64,000 bases of DNA from an uncultured Bacteroidota bacterium (GCA_900542475.1 UQNO01000006.1:1-64000); one strand, 5' to 3'; positions 16,280-25,211 are shown, counted from the first letter of the stretch. The notes: a model not told the origin generated them from the letters alone. Translations and numbers: made by a program.

Positions 16280-18334
16280 TTAACCTATGGTGGAGCCTGG
16301 CGCTACACTTTCGCTTGGGGTGACAACGACCAGACGACCGTCTTTGTCCTCTGCCGAGAGTATCATGCCTTGACTTTCAACGCCTTTGAGCTTGCGTGGC
16401 TCGAAATTGGCGATAAAACAGACCTGTTTGCCTACGAGAGCCTGCGGGTCTGGATAGAACTTGGCGATACCGCTCACGATGGTGCGTTTTTCCACGCCGT
16501 CGTCAATGAGGAACTGCAGCAGCTTGTCGGCTTTAGGCACCTTGGTGCATTCAAGGACTGTACCCACTCTGATATCGACCTTTCCGAAGTCGTCGAAACT
16601 CGCAGTTGGTTTGATTTCATCAGGTTTCCAATCGTTGATTTCGTTCTGTTTCCTGGTGTCTTCAAGCTTCTTGATTTGTGCCTCAACGACGCTGTCCTCC
16701 ACTTTTTCAAACAGAAGTTCAGGCTGTCCGATAACATGACCGGCTTTCAAAAGCCCGGTGTCGTTCGCTTGGTTCCAGCCATTTACCTCGAGACCAATCA
16801 TTGTCTGGAGTTTCTTGGCACTGAACGGCAGGAACGGCTCGCTCAAAATAGCAAGCTTTGCTACTATTTGCAGCGATAACGCCATCACTGTCTTGGTACG
16901 CTCGGGGTCGGTCTTGAACTGTTTCCACGGCTCGTTTTCAGTGAGATAACGATTGCCGAGACGGGCGAGGTTCATCAACTCACTAACGCCTTCGCGGAAT
17001 TTGTAAGTATCGAGCAGATGACCTATTTTTTCGGGATATTCGTTCATCTCGTCGATTACCTCCTTGTCGCGGTCGGTGAGGTTTGCCAATGCAGGCACAA
17101 CACCTTCATAGTATTTATGTGTCAGGACGAGGATGCGGTTCACGAAGTTGCCGAAGATGGCGAGAAGTTCGTTGTTGTTTCTGTCCTGATAGTCTTTCCA
17201 AGTGAAGTTATTGTCTTTTGTTTCAGGGGCGTTTGCGGTAAGGACATAACGTAAAATATCTTGTTTTCCTGGAAATTCCAGCAGATATTCATGGAGCCAC
17301 ACTGCCCAGTTGCGCGATGTGGAAATCTTGTCGTTTTCGAGGTTTAGAAACTCGTTGGCGGGCACGTTTTCGGGCACTATGAAGCCGTCGCCGTACGCCT
17401 TGAGCATACAAGGGAAGATAATACAGTGGAACACGATATTGTCTTTTCCTATGAAATGCACCATTTTAGTGTCGTCCGACTTCCACCATTTCTCCCAGTT
17501 GTCGCCGCGTTTCACGCATATTTCCTTGGTATTTGAGATATATCCGATTGGGGCGTCGAACCAGACGTAAAGCACTTTGCCTTCGGTGTCTTTCAATGGC
17601 ACCGGCACGCCCCAGTCGAGGTCGCGTGTGACGGCGCGCGGCTGCAATCCGCCGTCGAGCCAGCTTTTCACCTGGCCATAGACATTAGGCTTCCATTCCT
17701 TGTGGCCTTCGAGAATCCACTGGCGCAGCCACTGCTCATACTGTTCGAGCGGCAGATACCAGTGTTTAGTCGTCTTCTTGACGAGTTTTGCGCCGCTGAT
17801 GGCTGAATGCGGGTCTATGAGCTCTTCCGGGCTGAGGGTGCTGCCGCATTTCTCGCACTGGTCGCCATAGGCGCGGTCGTTGCCGCATTTAGGGCAAACG
17901 CCGATGATGTACCGGTCGCTCAAGAATTTGTTGCGTTCCGGGTCGAAGAACTGCTCTGTCTCTTTCTCTATGAACTTGCCCTCGTTATATAATTTGCTGA
18001 AAAACTCCGCCGCTGTCTCGTGATGAACCTTCGAGGTGGTGCGGGAATAGACGTCGTAACTCATACCGAAGTCCTCGAACGATTTTTTAATCATTTCATG
18101 ATAGCGGTCGACGATGTCCTGGGGAGTGACACCTTCTTTTTCAGCTTTGATGGTGACCGGCACTCCGTGTTCGTCGGAGCCGCCTATAAACAACACGTCC
18201 TCGCCTTTCATGCGGAGGTAACGCACGTAAGTGTCGGCAGGGACATACACCCCCGCGAGATGACCGATATGGACAGGGCCATTGGCGTAAGGCAGTGCCG
18301 TGGTTATCAGATAACGTTTGAAATTCTTTTCCAT
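16280..18334 (-). CDS. metG: Methionyl-tRNA synthetase with C-terminal tRNA-binding domain
   Basis: 684 aa from the ATG at 18334; the upstream in-frame ATG at 18358 sits in the -7 box and was rejected. Class I synthetase: HIGH-type motif GPVHIGHLAG, a zinc knuckle with CPKC and CEKC, signature DKISTSRNW in place of KMSKS, and an EMAP/Trbp111-like C-terminal domain (FDDFGKVDIRVGTVLECTKV through NFEPRKLKGVESQGM). It charges initiator and elongator tRNA-Met. Single gene, with its own promoter. Confidence 0.96.
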   Translation of the reverse strand: MEKNFKRYLITTALPYANGPVHIGHLAGVYVPADTYVRYLRMKGEDVLFIGGSDEHGVPVTIKAEKEGVTPQDIVDRYHEMIKKSFEDFGMSYDVYSRTTSKVHHETAAEFFSKLYNEGKFIEKETEQFFDPERNKFLSDRYIIGVCPKCGNDRAYGDQCEKCGSTLSPEELIDPHSAISGAKLVKKTTKHWYLPLEQYEQWLRQWILEGHKEWKPNVYGQVKSWLDGGLQPRAVTRDLDWGVPVPLKDTEGKVLYVWFDAPIGYISNTKEICVKRGDNWEKWWKSDDTKMVHFIGKDNIVFHCIIFPCMLKAYGDGFIVPENVPANEFLNLENDKISTSRNWAVWLHEYLLEFPGKQDILRYVLTANAPETKDNNFTWKDYQDRNNNELLAIFGNFVNRILVLTHKYYEGVVPALANLTDRDKEVIDEMNEYPEKIGHLLDTYKFREGVSELMNLARLGNRYLTENEPWKQFKTDPERTKTVMALSLQIVAKLAILSEPFLPFSAKKLQTMIGLEVNGWNQANDTGLLKAGHVIGQPELLFEKVEDSVVEAQIKKLEDTRKQNEINDWKPDEIKPTASFDDFGKVDIRVGTVLECTKVPKADKLLQFLIDDGVEKRTIVSGIAKFYPDPQALVGKQVCFIANFEPRKLKGVESQGMILSAEDKDGRLVVVTPSESVAPGSTIG

Positions 18335-18355
18335 TTTTGCAAAATTTTCAGACTG

Positions 18356-18384
18356 CAAAAATAAGAATTTTTTGACAAAAACAA
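18356..18384 (-). promoter_or_regulatory. metG promoter, TTG-N18-TATTTTTG
   Basis: TATTTTTG on the minus strand at 18356-18363, with TTG at 18382-18384 (spacer 18, one short of consensus). It lies 21 bases upstream of the chosen metG ATG. Confidence 0.55.
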
Positions 18385-18459
18385 TTGACTATAATTGACA
18401 TTTTTTGTGTTTTCATAGTTTAGGAAGCCAAAGGACGGTGCTGATTTTCCAAAAAATTT

Positions 18460-18714
18460 TCAATTGTTGTCTTTATATCGGTAATATAAGAAAAGGTCGA
18501 AGCCGACAAGGCATAAATTCAGCACGTAGAACCAGATTACGTAGTCCATGCTGTTTACCATTTTGTTTATAATGCCGAACACATAACCGAGCATGATGAT
18601 AATCATAAACACGGGACTTTTTCCTTTTGTCACTTTGGTTTTCAATGCTTTGGCGATAGAAAGCGGCCAGCTGACAGCGAAGCAGAGAAGGAATAGTATT
18701 TCGAAAATTTTCAT
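18460..18714 (-). CDS. Small PQ-loop/SemiSWEET-like membrane protein
   Basis: 84 aa with three predicted membrane segments. The first carries AVSWPLSIAKALKTKVTKGKS, which fits the Pro-containing first repeat helix of PQ-loop/SemiSWEET proteins; the next two are IIIMLGYVFGII and IWFYVLNLCLVGFDLFLYY. Such three-helix units pair to form small transporters, but no substrate can be inferred. It lies downstream of the argF terminator, on the same strand. Confidence 0.6.
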   Translation of the reverse strand: MKIFEILFLLCFAVSWPLSIAKALKTKVTKGKSPVFMIIIMLGYVFGIINKMVNSMDYVIWFYVLNLCLVGFDLFLYYRYKDNN

Positions 18715-18738
18715 TGATGTTTTATATTATAGCGAAAA

Positions 18739-18758
18739 TGCCCCACCGAGGCAGGGCA
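18739..18758 (-). terminator. Rho-independent-type terminator of argF
   Basis: On the minus strand TGCCCTGCCTCGGTGGGGCA forms a GC-rich hairpin followed by TTTT. It lies 26 bases after the argF stop. Confidence 0.6.
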
Positions 18759-18784
18759 CTTTTCGGTTTTATTTATAAAGATAA

Positions 18785-19786
18785 TCAGTCACCTAATGTT
18801 GCGACCATAACGGCTTTGATGGTGTGCATGCGGTTCTCGGCTTCGTCGAACACGATGGAGTTCTTGCCCTCGAACACTTCTTCTGTCACCTCGATGCCGT
18901 CAAGACCGAACTGTTTGTTGACGTCGCGGCCGACCTGTGTCTCGAGGTTGTGGTATGCTGGGAGGCAGTGCATGAACTTGCAGTTTTTGTTGCCTGTCAT
19001 GTCCATCATCTTCTGGTTGACCTGATAAGGACGGAGGAGGTCGATTCTCTGTTTCCAAACCTCTGCCGGCTCACCCATTGACACCCAAACGTCTGTGTAG
19101 AGGAAGTCGCAGCCTTTAACGCCCTTTTCCACGTCGTCGGTCACTGTGATCTTAGCTCCCGTCTCTTTGGCGATTTCCTTGCATGTGTCGATGAGTTCTT
19201 TTGAAGGCTGGAGCTCTTTTGGAGCCACGATGCGGACGTCCATACCCATCTTTGCGCCACCGACCATCAAGCTGTTGCCCATGTTGAAGCGGGCATCGCC
19301 GATGTAAGCGTATGTAACCTGGTTGAGAGGTTTATCGACATGCTCCTGCATCGTGAGGAAGTCGGCGAGAATCTGTGTGGGGTGAAACTCGTTGGTAAGA
19401 CCGTTCCATACCGGAACACCGGCGTACTGTGCGAGTTCTTCCACTGTATCTTGAGTGAAACCGCGATATTCGATACCGTCGTACATACGTCCGAGTACGC
19501 GTGCAGTGTCTTTCATCGACTCCTTGACACCAATCTGTGAACCTGTCGGACCAAGATAAGTGACATGAGCGCCCTGGTCTTTTGCCGCTACCTCGAAAGC
19601 ACAGCGTGTACGTGTCGAGGTCTTCTCGAAAATGAGAGCGATGTTCTTGCCCGTCAGTCTGGGCTGTTCTGTGCCGGTATATTTGGCCTTTTTGAGGTCG
19701 GCGGCGAGTGTCAGGAAAAATTTGATTTCTTCCGGAGTGAAGTCCAAAAGCTTCAGGAAGTTTCTGTTTCTGAGGTTGAATGCCAT
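18785..19786 (-). CDS. argF: Ornithine carbamoyltransferase
   Basis: 333 aa. Condenses ornithine and carbamoyl phosphate to citrulline in arginine synthesis (or runs the reverse catabolic step). Seen: the carbamoyl phosphate site STRTRCAFE, the HPTQILADFLTM block, the ornithine loop VSMGEP and the catalytic HCLPAYH. These mark true OTCase. Many gut Bacteroides have the N-succinylornithine variant instead; the SMG loop here argues for ornithine. No other arginine genes are nearby, so anabolic or catabolic use is undecided. Confidence 0.93.
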   Translation of the reverse strand: MAFNLRNRNFLKLLDFTPEEIKFFLTLAADLKKAKYTGTEQPRLTGKNIALIFEKTSTRTRCAFEVAAKDQGAHVTYLGPTGSQIGVKESMKDTARVLGRMYDGIEYRGFTQDTVEELAQYAGVPVWNGLTNEFHPTQILADFLTMQEHVDKPLNQVTYAYIGDARFNMGNSLMVGGAKMGMDVRIVAPKELQPSKELIDTCKEIAKETGAKITVTDDVEKGVKGCDFLYTDVWVSMGEPAEVWKQRIDLLRPYQVNQKMMDMTGNKNCKFMHCLPAYHNLETQVGRDVNKQFGLDGIEVTEEVFEGKNSIVFDEAENRMHTIKAVMVATLGD

Positions 19787-19872
19787 GATAATTTATTTTA
19801 ATTGTTTGTATTCTGAAAATTTTTTGCAAAGGTACGAAAAAGATAATTCAGTTAATAAAAAAATAAAAACTT

Positions 19873-20034
19873 TCTGTCATTTCGACAGGAGCGGAATGAA
19901 ATGGAGCGGAGTGGAGAAAACTACGACTGACAAAGGTCCATGAGCACCCGGTTGCTGTAGATTTCTCGACAAGCTCGAAATGACGCAGTGACAAGCTCGA
20001 AATGACGCAGTGACAAGCTCGAAATGCCGCGTCA
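19873..20034. repeat. TCGAAATGAC-family repeats with three tandem 22-bp units
   Basis: A diverged element copy starts near 19873 (TGTCATTTCGACAGGAGCGG). From 19961 an inverted copy (ATTTCTCGACAAGCTCGAAA) opens a tandem array: the unit GACAAGCTCGAAATGACGCA plus GT starts at 19968, 19990 and 20012, period 22. It separates argF from tRNA-Lys. Confidence 0.8.
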
Positions 20035-20056
20035 AAAAATATTTTTAAGATTTTTG

Positions 20057-20086
20057 TTGTGCATATTGAAAAAAAATGTAATTTTG
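20057..20086 (+). promoter_or_regulatory. tRNA-Lys promoter, TTG-N19-TAATTTTG
   Basis: TTG at 20057-20059, a 19-base spacer, TAATTTTG at 20079-20086, 16 bases before the tRNA. Good consensus match. Confidence 0.7.
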
Positions 20087-20102
20087 CAGCCTGAAAAAAG
20101 AT

Positions 20103-20175
20103 GCATCCTTAGCTCAGTTGGTAGAGCAATTGACTCTTAATCAATGGGTCCAGGGTTCGAATCCCTGAGGATGTA
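20103..20175 (+). tRNA. tRNA-Lys (anticodon CTT)
   Basis: 73 bases that fold as a complete cloverleaf: acceptor GCATCCT with AGGATGT (first pair G-U), D arm GCTC...GAGC, anticodon arm ATTGA-CTCTTAA-TCAAT with anticodon CTT, T arm CAGGG-TTCGAAT-CCCTG, discriminator A. No CCA is encoded. Reads lysine codon AAG. Confidence 0.97.
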
Positions 20176-20186
20176 CAAAACGATGA

Positions 20187-20216
20187 ATAAAGGCGCCACA
20201 ATTGTGGCGCCTTTAT
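20187..20216. terminator. Terminator after tRNA-Lys (30-base perfect palindrome)
   Basis: ATAAAGGCGCCACAA and its exact complement meet with no spacer, so an 11-13 bp GC-rich stem with a tight loop forms in either direction. The T-run on the plus side is short. Confidence 0.7.
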
Positions 20217-20417
20217 TTGTCATAGAAAGATAATCCCTGCAAAAAAAGCATTCTCTATATTCGCAGATGTTTTCGTCTTTCAATTTGTCTATGATGATAG
20301 TACCTGACTCGGTTTTTTGTCCCCGCTAAATTACTTAAAATCAATAAAATATGTAACTTTTTAAGCAATTTTTTTACAAATTTAATTCAACCGACAAGTT
20401 TTAAAAACTTTTTGCTA

Positions 20418-20425
20418 TCTTTGCA
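20418..20425 (+). promoter_or_regulatory. -7 element (TATCTTTG) before the TM1266-like gene
   Basis: Exact consensus -7 box 23 bases before the ATG at 20449. No clear -33 box. Confidence 0.5.
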
Positions 20426-20448
20426 AGTATTATCTAAAGTGATTTCTG

Positions 20449-20700
20449 ATGGAAAAAAGAATAGGAACGATAATTATCGGCATAGAAAACCGTGATGCGG
20501 CATCGCTTGTAAACACAATAATATCAAAACATTCTAGCATCGTCATCGGACGTTTGGGACTGCCAAGAAACCCAAGCATGAACCTTATCAGCCTCGTTGT
20601 TGAGGGAACCACCGACGAGATAGGCTCGCTCACCGGCCAACTCGGCAAAATCGACGGTATCGGGGTGAAATCAGCGGTGCTTCCCGTCATTTCGACTTGA
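20449..20700 (+). CDS. TM1266-like iron-only hydrogenase system putative regulator
   Basis: 83 aa with the ferredoxin-like (NikR C-terminal/ACT) fold pattern: MEKRIGTIIIGIENRDAA, then IIGRLGLP-type IVIGRLGLPRNPSMNLISLV and LTGQLGKIDGIGVKSAVL. Relatives are annotated as putative regulators of [FeFe]-hydrogenase systems because they lie near hydE/F/G. No hydrogenase genes are in this window, so the link is unproven here. The last residues (PVIST and stop) are encoded by a fragment of the TCGAAATGAC repeat family (CCCGTCATTTCGACTTGA), so the natural C-terminus may have been altered. Confidence 0.8.
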   Translation: MEKRIGTIIIGIENRDAASLVNTIISKHSSIVIGRLGLPRNPSMNLISLVVEGTTDEIGSLTGQLGKIDGIGVKSAVLPVIST

Positions 20701-20757
20701 ACATCATTTCGTTGCATCCGAAACGACGATTATCGTTAAATAATTAAAATCATTTTT

Positions 20758-21447
20758 ATGAAACTGCTAAAATCATTAATCAACTTGCTCTTTCCACGCG
20801 TTTGTGCTGCTTGTGGAAATCATCTTCTTGAGTGGGAAGACACAGTCTGCACCACATGCCGCTTCCTTCTTCCGAAAACAGGCTACGAAGTACATCTTGA
20901 CAATCCGTTGGCGCGGATGTTCTACGGTCAAATGCCGTTTCATGCCGTAACTGCCGAGTTTTTCTTCAGCAAAACAGGTAAAGTGCAAAATCTCATACAC
21001 GGTCTGAAATATCACGGCTGTCGCGAAAACGGTGTCTTTTTAGGTCGGGAGATAGGTAAGAGCCTTTTAAAAGCTCCTGATTATCAAGATATTGATGTTA
21101 TAGTGCCTATTCCTCTTCATCCCAAAAAAGAAAAGAGCCGGGGTTACAACCAAAGTCATGTCATTGCACAAGGAATCTCTGAAACAATGAATGTTCCAAT
21201 CGTTGAGAAATGTCTCGTGAGAAATGTTTTTACTGCCACGCAGACAAAAAAATCACGCGATGAGCGTTGGGAAAATGTGAAAGATATTTTTGAACTAAAA
21301 AACCATGAAAAACTCGTCGGGAAACACGTCCTTCTCGTTGACGACGTACTCACCACCGGCGCCACTTTGATGTCGGCAGGCAAGGCACTGATGCAAGTCG
21401 AAAGAATAAAAATCAGCGTTGCCACCGTCGCGTGTGCCGGTAATTGA
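20758..21447 (+). CDS. comF: ComF-family phosphoribosyltransferase-like protein
   Basis: 229 aa. The N-terminus has a double zinc-ribbon-like pattern, CAAC followed by CTTC; the C-terminus carries the phosphoribosyltransferase PRPP signature VLLVDDVLTTGATL. This layout defines ComF, needed for DNA uptake in competent bacteria and present widely in Bacteroidota, where its role is less clear. The PVPLH-type block IVPIPLHPKKEKSRGYNQS is also present. Probably co-transcribed with rlmH, whose start lies 21 bases downstream. Confidence 0.92.
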   Translation: MKLLKSLINLLFPRVCAACGNHLLEWEDTVCTTCRFLLPKTGYEVHLDNPLARMFYGQMPFHAVTAEFFFSKTGKVQNLIHGLKYHGCRENGVFLGREIGKSLLKAPDYQDIDVIVPIPLHPKKEKSRGYNQSHVIAQGISETMNVPIVEKCLVRNVFTATQTKKSRDERWENVKDIFELKNHEKLVGKHVLLVDDVLTTGATLMSAGKALMQVERIKISVATVACAGN

Positions 21448-21455
21448 AAATTTAT

Positions 21456-21463
21456 TATCTTTG
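21456..21463 (+). promoter_or_regulatory. -7 element (TATCTTTG) immediately before rlmH
   Basis: Exact -7 consensus only 4 bases before the rlmH ATG. If used, transcription would start at or within the ATG, giving a leaderless mRNA. No -33 box at the normal spacing, so it may be fortuitous. Confidence 0.4.
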
Positions 21464-21467
21464 CAGC

Positions 21468-21941
21468 ATGAAAATAGTGTTGCTCGTGATAGGAAAAACC
21501 GACGAGGCGTATCTTGCGACAGGTGTCTCTAAATATATCAACCGGATAGAGCACTATGCCCAGTTCGAGATGATGGTGATTCCCGACATCAAGAACCGTA
21601 AGACTTTGTCGGAGGCGCAGCAGAAAAAACTTGAGGGCGAACTGATTTTAAATCAAATAACATCAGGCGACGCAATGGTTCTTTTAGATGAAAACGGCAA
21701 GGTCTTTTCTTCTCGTGGCTTCTCGCAATGGCTTGAACGTCAGATGAATACCGGCTGTAAACGACTCGTCTTCGTCATCGGCGGACCTTACGGCTTCTCG
21801 CAAGATGTTTATGCCAAGGCGAATGCGAAAATAAGCCTTTCAGAGATGACATTCTCGCATCAGATGGTGCGACTTGTCTTCACCGAGCAACTGTACCGGG
21901 CTTTCACGATTTTGAAAGGAGAACAATATCATCATGATTAA
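21468..21941 (+). CDS. rlmH: 23S rRNA (pseudouridine1915-N3)-methyltransferase
   Basis: 157 aa SPOUT methyltransferase that methylates pseudouridine 1915 in helix 69 of 23S rRNA. Start chosen at 21468 (MKIVLLVIGKTDEAYL), matching the family N-terminus; an upstream in-frame ATG at 21444 overlaps comF. Seen: LLDENGK, the AdoMet knot loop VIGGPYGFSQDVY, and the C-terminal SLSEMTFSHQMVRLVFTEQL and YRAFTILKGEQYHH. All are diagnostic. Confidence 0.97.
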   Translation: MKIVLLVIGKTDEAYLATGVSKYINRIEHYAQFEMMVIPDIKNRKTLSEAQQKKLEGELILNQITSGDAMVLLDENGKVFSSRGFSQWLERQMNTGCKRLVFVIGGPYGFSQDVYAKANAKISLSEMTFSHQMVRLVFTEQLYRAFTILKGEQYHHD

Positions 21942-22002
21942 TAATGCAATAACCAGAGGCAAGAAGATATAATGTCACCGTCGTTGACAAACGAAGTCGC
22001 AT

Positions 22003-22056
22003 TGTCGCATGAGATTTCCAGACTTCACTCCGTTCTGGTCGAGACGACGACAAACA
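22003..22056. repeat. Diverged TCGAAATGAC-family repeat copy
   Basis: ATGAGATTTCCAGACTTCAC followed by CTGGTCGAGACGACGAC resembles the repeat family in inverted orientation. It lies between rlmH and the peptidase gene. Confidence 0.4.
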
Positions 22057-22082
22057 TTGGTTGAAATTAAATTTTAAATAAA

Positions 22083-24242
22083 ATGAAAAAAACTGTTTTA
22101 ATTCTAACTGCGCTGCTTTTCGTCAGTGTCATCCGTGCCGACGAAGGTATGTGGATTCCTGCTTTGCTTCAGAAAAACGAGGCGGAGATGCAGGCTATGG
22201 GCATGAAAATCAATGCCGACGACATCTATTCCATCAATCACAGCTCCATGAAAGACGCCGTGGTGCTCTTCGGTGGCGGCTGCACCGGTGAGATTGTAAG
22301 TGAACAGGGACTGCTCCTCACTAACCATCACTGCGGCTATGGCTGGATTCAGCGTCATTCGACAGTCGAACACGACTATCTCACCGACGGCTTCTGGGCC
22401 ATGACAATGGAAGAGGAACTCCCCTGCCCCGGGCTTACTGTCACCATGCTCAAAAACATGGTCGATGTCACCGAAAAAATATTGTATAATGTCACCGACA
22501 ATACAACAGAGGAAGAACGTGCCAAACTTGTTTCTGAAAATATTGCAAAATTCAAGACAGAACTGCAAAAAACAACGGAATATGAAGTATCTGTCGAGTC
22601 GTTTTACAATGGTAATCAATATTTCTTGATGTACAACGAGATTTTTAAAGACATCAGAATGGTTGGCGCGCCGCCGTCAAACATCGGCAAGTTCGGCGGC
22701 GACACCGACAACTGGGTCTGGCCTCGCCACACAGGCGACTTCTCCGTCTTCAGAATATATGTCGATAAAGACGGAAAACCTGCCGAATACAGCGAAGACA
22801 ACGTTCCTTACAAGCCTGATTATCACTTCACCGTCTCGTTAAAAGGTGTTGAGAAAGACGACTTCACATTTGTTTTCGGCTACCCCGCCCGTACTAATGA
22901 ATATCTGCCCGCTGTTGCAGTAGAACAAGAAGCCAACGACATTTATCCGGTGATTGTAAACCTCCGTACCCAGATTCTCGATATCTACAATAAATATCAG
23001 GAAAAAGACCCTAAAGTCAGGATTCAATATGCTTCTAAACACGCCGGTCTCGGCAATGGCTGGAAGAAATGGATGGGTGTCATCGAAGGCATCAGAAATT
23101 TCAAGGGAATAGAGAAGAAATTGGCTTTTGAAGAAGCGTATAATGACTGGTGCATGAAAGAACGCCGCCGCATGAAATATATGCACGCTCTCCGCGATTT
23201 CACCCCTGTTTACGAGGAATATGAAAAATATCGCATGGCTACGACATATCTCACAGAAGCAGGTCTCTCTATCGAATTAATCGATTTTGCGGCAAACTTC
23301 AACAATCTTTCAAAAGTTACGAAAGACACCCCCCGGGAAGATATTGACATGATGATAAATAAATTAAAGGAGGCTTCTACTATATTTTACAAGGATTACT
23401 ACCAGCCTATCGACGAAGAGGTTGCCGTAACTATGCTCAAGGCTTATCGTGCCGCTCAACCGGAGGATTTCCGTCCCGGGATTTTGAACGAAATAGACAA
23501 GAAATACAAAGGCGATGAGAAGTCATACGTCGATGAGTTGTTTGGAAAATCAATGTTCACTTCAGAGGAAAAAGTAAATAAATTCCTTGATGATTTTAGA
23601 GTCTCCAATGCAAAGAAACTCGCCAAAGACCCGGCTTTACTCGCATATAACAGCATGATGGATTTCTATGCGGATAACGTGAAGGACAAATCCAAGGAAT
23701 GCAACGCCAAGATTAACAACTTGCGCCGTGTTTACATGGAAGGTCAGATGAAGATGATACCCGAGGTTTATCCGGAAAGAAATCTCTACCCCGATGCGAA
23801 CTTCACCCTTCGCGTCACTTACGGCAAGGTGGGCGGCTTCAAACCTAAAGACGCTGTGACATACAACTATTTCACAACTCTCGACGGTATCATGCAGAAA
23901 GAAAATCCCAGTATATATGATTATGTCGTAACAGACAGATTACATGAGCTTTACGATGCGAAGGACTTCGGACGTTATGCCGACAGAGACGGCTCGATGC
24001 ACGTCGCTTTCATCGCTGGCAACCATACCACGGGCGGCAACAGCGGCAGCCCTGTTCTCAATGCAGAAGGTCAGTTGCTCGGTCTGAACTTTGACCGTAC
24101 ATGGGAAGGCACCATGAGCGACCTCGTCTATGACCCGTCAATTTGCAAGAATATCAGCGTCGATATTCGTTATGTACTCTTCCTTATCGACAAATACGCC
24201 GGCTGCACACGCCTTATTGACGAGATGACAATAGTGGAATGA
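22083..24242 (+). CDS. S46 family dipeptidyl-peptidase, DPP11-like (Asp/Glu-specific)
   Basis: 719 aa, usual S46 length. Signal peptide MKKTVLILTALLFVSVIRA puts it in the periplasm. The chymotrypsin-fold triad is visible: His in LLLTNHHCGYG near residue 85, and Ser in GGNSGSPV near residue 650. Eighteen residues after the catalytic Ser stands Arg (LNFDRTWEG). In characterised enzymes this position is Arg in DPP11 (Asp/Glu specificity) and Gly in DPP7, so acidic-dipeptide release is predicted. This fits peptide-using, asaccharolytic-style metabolism. The stop is followed 2 bases later by the Gate permease gene. Confidence 0.92.
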   Translation: MKKTVLILTALLFVSVIRADEGMWIPALLQKNEAEMQAMGMKINADDIYSINHSSMKDAVVLFGGGCTGEIVSEQGLLLTNHHCGYGWIQRHSTVEHDYLTDGFWAMTMEEELPCPGLTVTMLKNMVDVTEKILYNVTDNTTEEERAKLVSENIAKFKTELQKTTEYEVSVESFYNGNQYFLMYNEIFKDIRMVGAPPSNIGKFGGDTDNWVWPRHTGDFSVFRIYVDKDGKPAEYSEDNVPYKPDYHFTVSLKGVEKDDFTFVFGYPARTNEYLPAVAVEQEANDIYPVIVNLRTQILDIYNKYQEKDPKVRIQYASKHAGLGNGWKKWMGVIEGIRNFKGIEKKLAFEEAYNDWCMKERRRMKYMHALRDFTPVYEEYEKYRMATTYLTEAGLSIELIDFAANFNNLSKVTKDTPREDIDMMINKLKEASTIFYKDYYQPIDEEVAVTMLKAYRAAQPEDFRPGILNEIDKKYKGDEKSYVDELFGKSMFTSEEKVNKFLDDFRVSNAKKLAKDPALLAYNSMMDFYADNVKDKSKECNAKINNLRRVYMEGQMKMIPEVYPERNLYPDANFTLRVTYGKVGGFKPKDAVTYNYFTTLDGIMQKENPSIYDYVVTDRLHELYDAKDFGRYADRDGSMHVAFIAGNHTTGGNSGSPVLNAEGQLLGLNFDRTWEGTMSDLVYDPSICKNISVDIRYVLFLIDKYAGCTRLIDEMTIVE

Positions 24243-24243
24243 A

Positions 24244-25185
24244 ATGACTGATAATCCGACTTTGAAAAAACGAATGTTTGCTTGTGTCCGCTCCGCTACT
24301 CCAAGTGCGTTGAAGACGATTTGGTGGCTCACCAAAATCATGATAGGCGTGTCGTTTGCCATCATGCTTCTGCAATATTTTGGTGTCATTGAAGTGGTCT
24401 CACAATGGCTCACACCGGTTTTTTCAAGCTTCGGACTTCCCGGAGAGGCTGCTCTCGCCTATGTCTCGGGGTATTTTGTGAACTGTTACACCGCAATAGC
24501 GGTTATGTCGTCGTTAAATCTTGATATGCGCGCCGTCACCATACTCGCCGTGATGGTGCTTTGCTCGCACAACATGATTGTAGAGACGACAGTGCAGGCA
24601 AAAACAGGCTCATCGGTGTTTAGAATAGTGGTCGTCAGAACTTTGTCGGCTTTTGTCTTGGCGTTTGTGTTAAACAAAATAATGCCCGGACAGTTTGAAA
24701 ACACTCTGACAGAGATTACAACAGTCGAGGAGGTGACTTTTGTCGATATGCTTGAGTCGTGGGCGCTTCGCACTGTGAAAACCGTCACTCTGATGGTTGT
24801 TTTGGTGTATCTTTTGACTTTGTTGCAGCGTATTTTGAACGAATTTGGCATCATAGAGCATATAGCGAACTTCCTGAAGCCTGTCATGCTTTTCTTCGGA
24901 TTGCCGCCTCGTACAGCGTTTTTATGGCTTGTGGCAAACACTTTGGGTCTTGCTTATGGTGCTGCTGTGATGATTGACGAGGCCGGGACAGGTGCCACTA
25001 CAAAAGAAGAAAACGACCTCCTAAACCACCACATCGGAGTGTCGCACAGCAACCTTGAGGACCTACCCCTTTTCATAGCAGTAGGCGGAAGCTTTCTCTG
25101 GATGCTGCTGTCACGCTGGGCGATGTCGCTGCTGTTGGTGTGGGAAAGAAAACTTGAAATGAAGATTGTGAAAAAACAAAAATAA
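24244..25185 (+). CDS. Nucleoside-recognition (Gate) domain membrane protein
   Basis: 313 aa with about eight hydrophobic segments. Two Gate-type halves are visible: GLPGEAALAYVSGYFVNCYT and FFGLPPRTAFLWLVANTLGL. The family includes SpmA/SpmB and YjiH-like transporters, with substrates mostly unknown. It starts 1 base after the DPP11-like gene and is clearly in its operon, so a link to peptide or amino acid handling is possible but not shown. Confidence 0.8.
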   Translation: MTDNPTLKKRMFACVRSATPSALKTIWWLTKIMIGVSFAIMLLQYFGVIEVVSQWLTPVFSSFGLPGEAALAYVSGYFVNCYTAIAVMSSLNLDMRAVTILAVMVLCSHNMIVETTVQAKTGSSVFRIVVVRTLSAFVLAFVLNKIMPGQFENTLTEITTVEEVTFVDMLESWALRTVKTVTLMVVLVYLLTLLQRILNEFGIIEHIANFLKPVMLFFGLPPRTAFLWLVANTLGLAYGAAVMIDEAGTGATTKEENDLLNHHIGVSHSNLEDLPLFIAVGGSFLWMLLSRWAMSLLLVWERKLEMKIVKKQK

Positions 25186-25211
25186 TTATTAACATTTAAA
25201 ATTATATTAAA

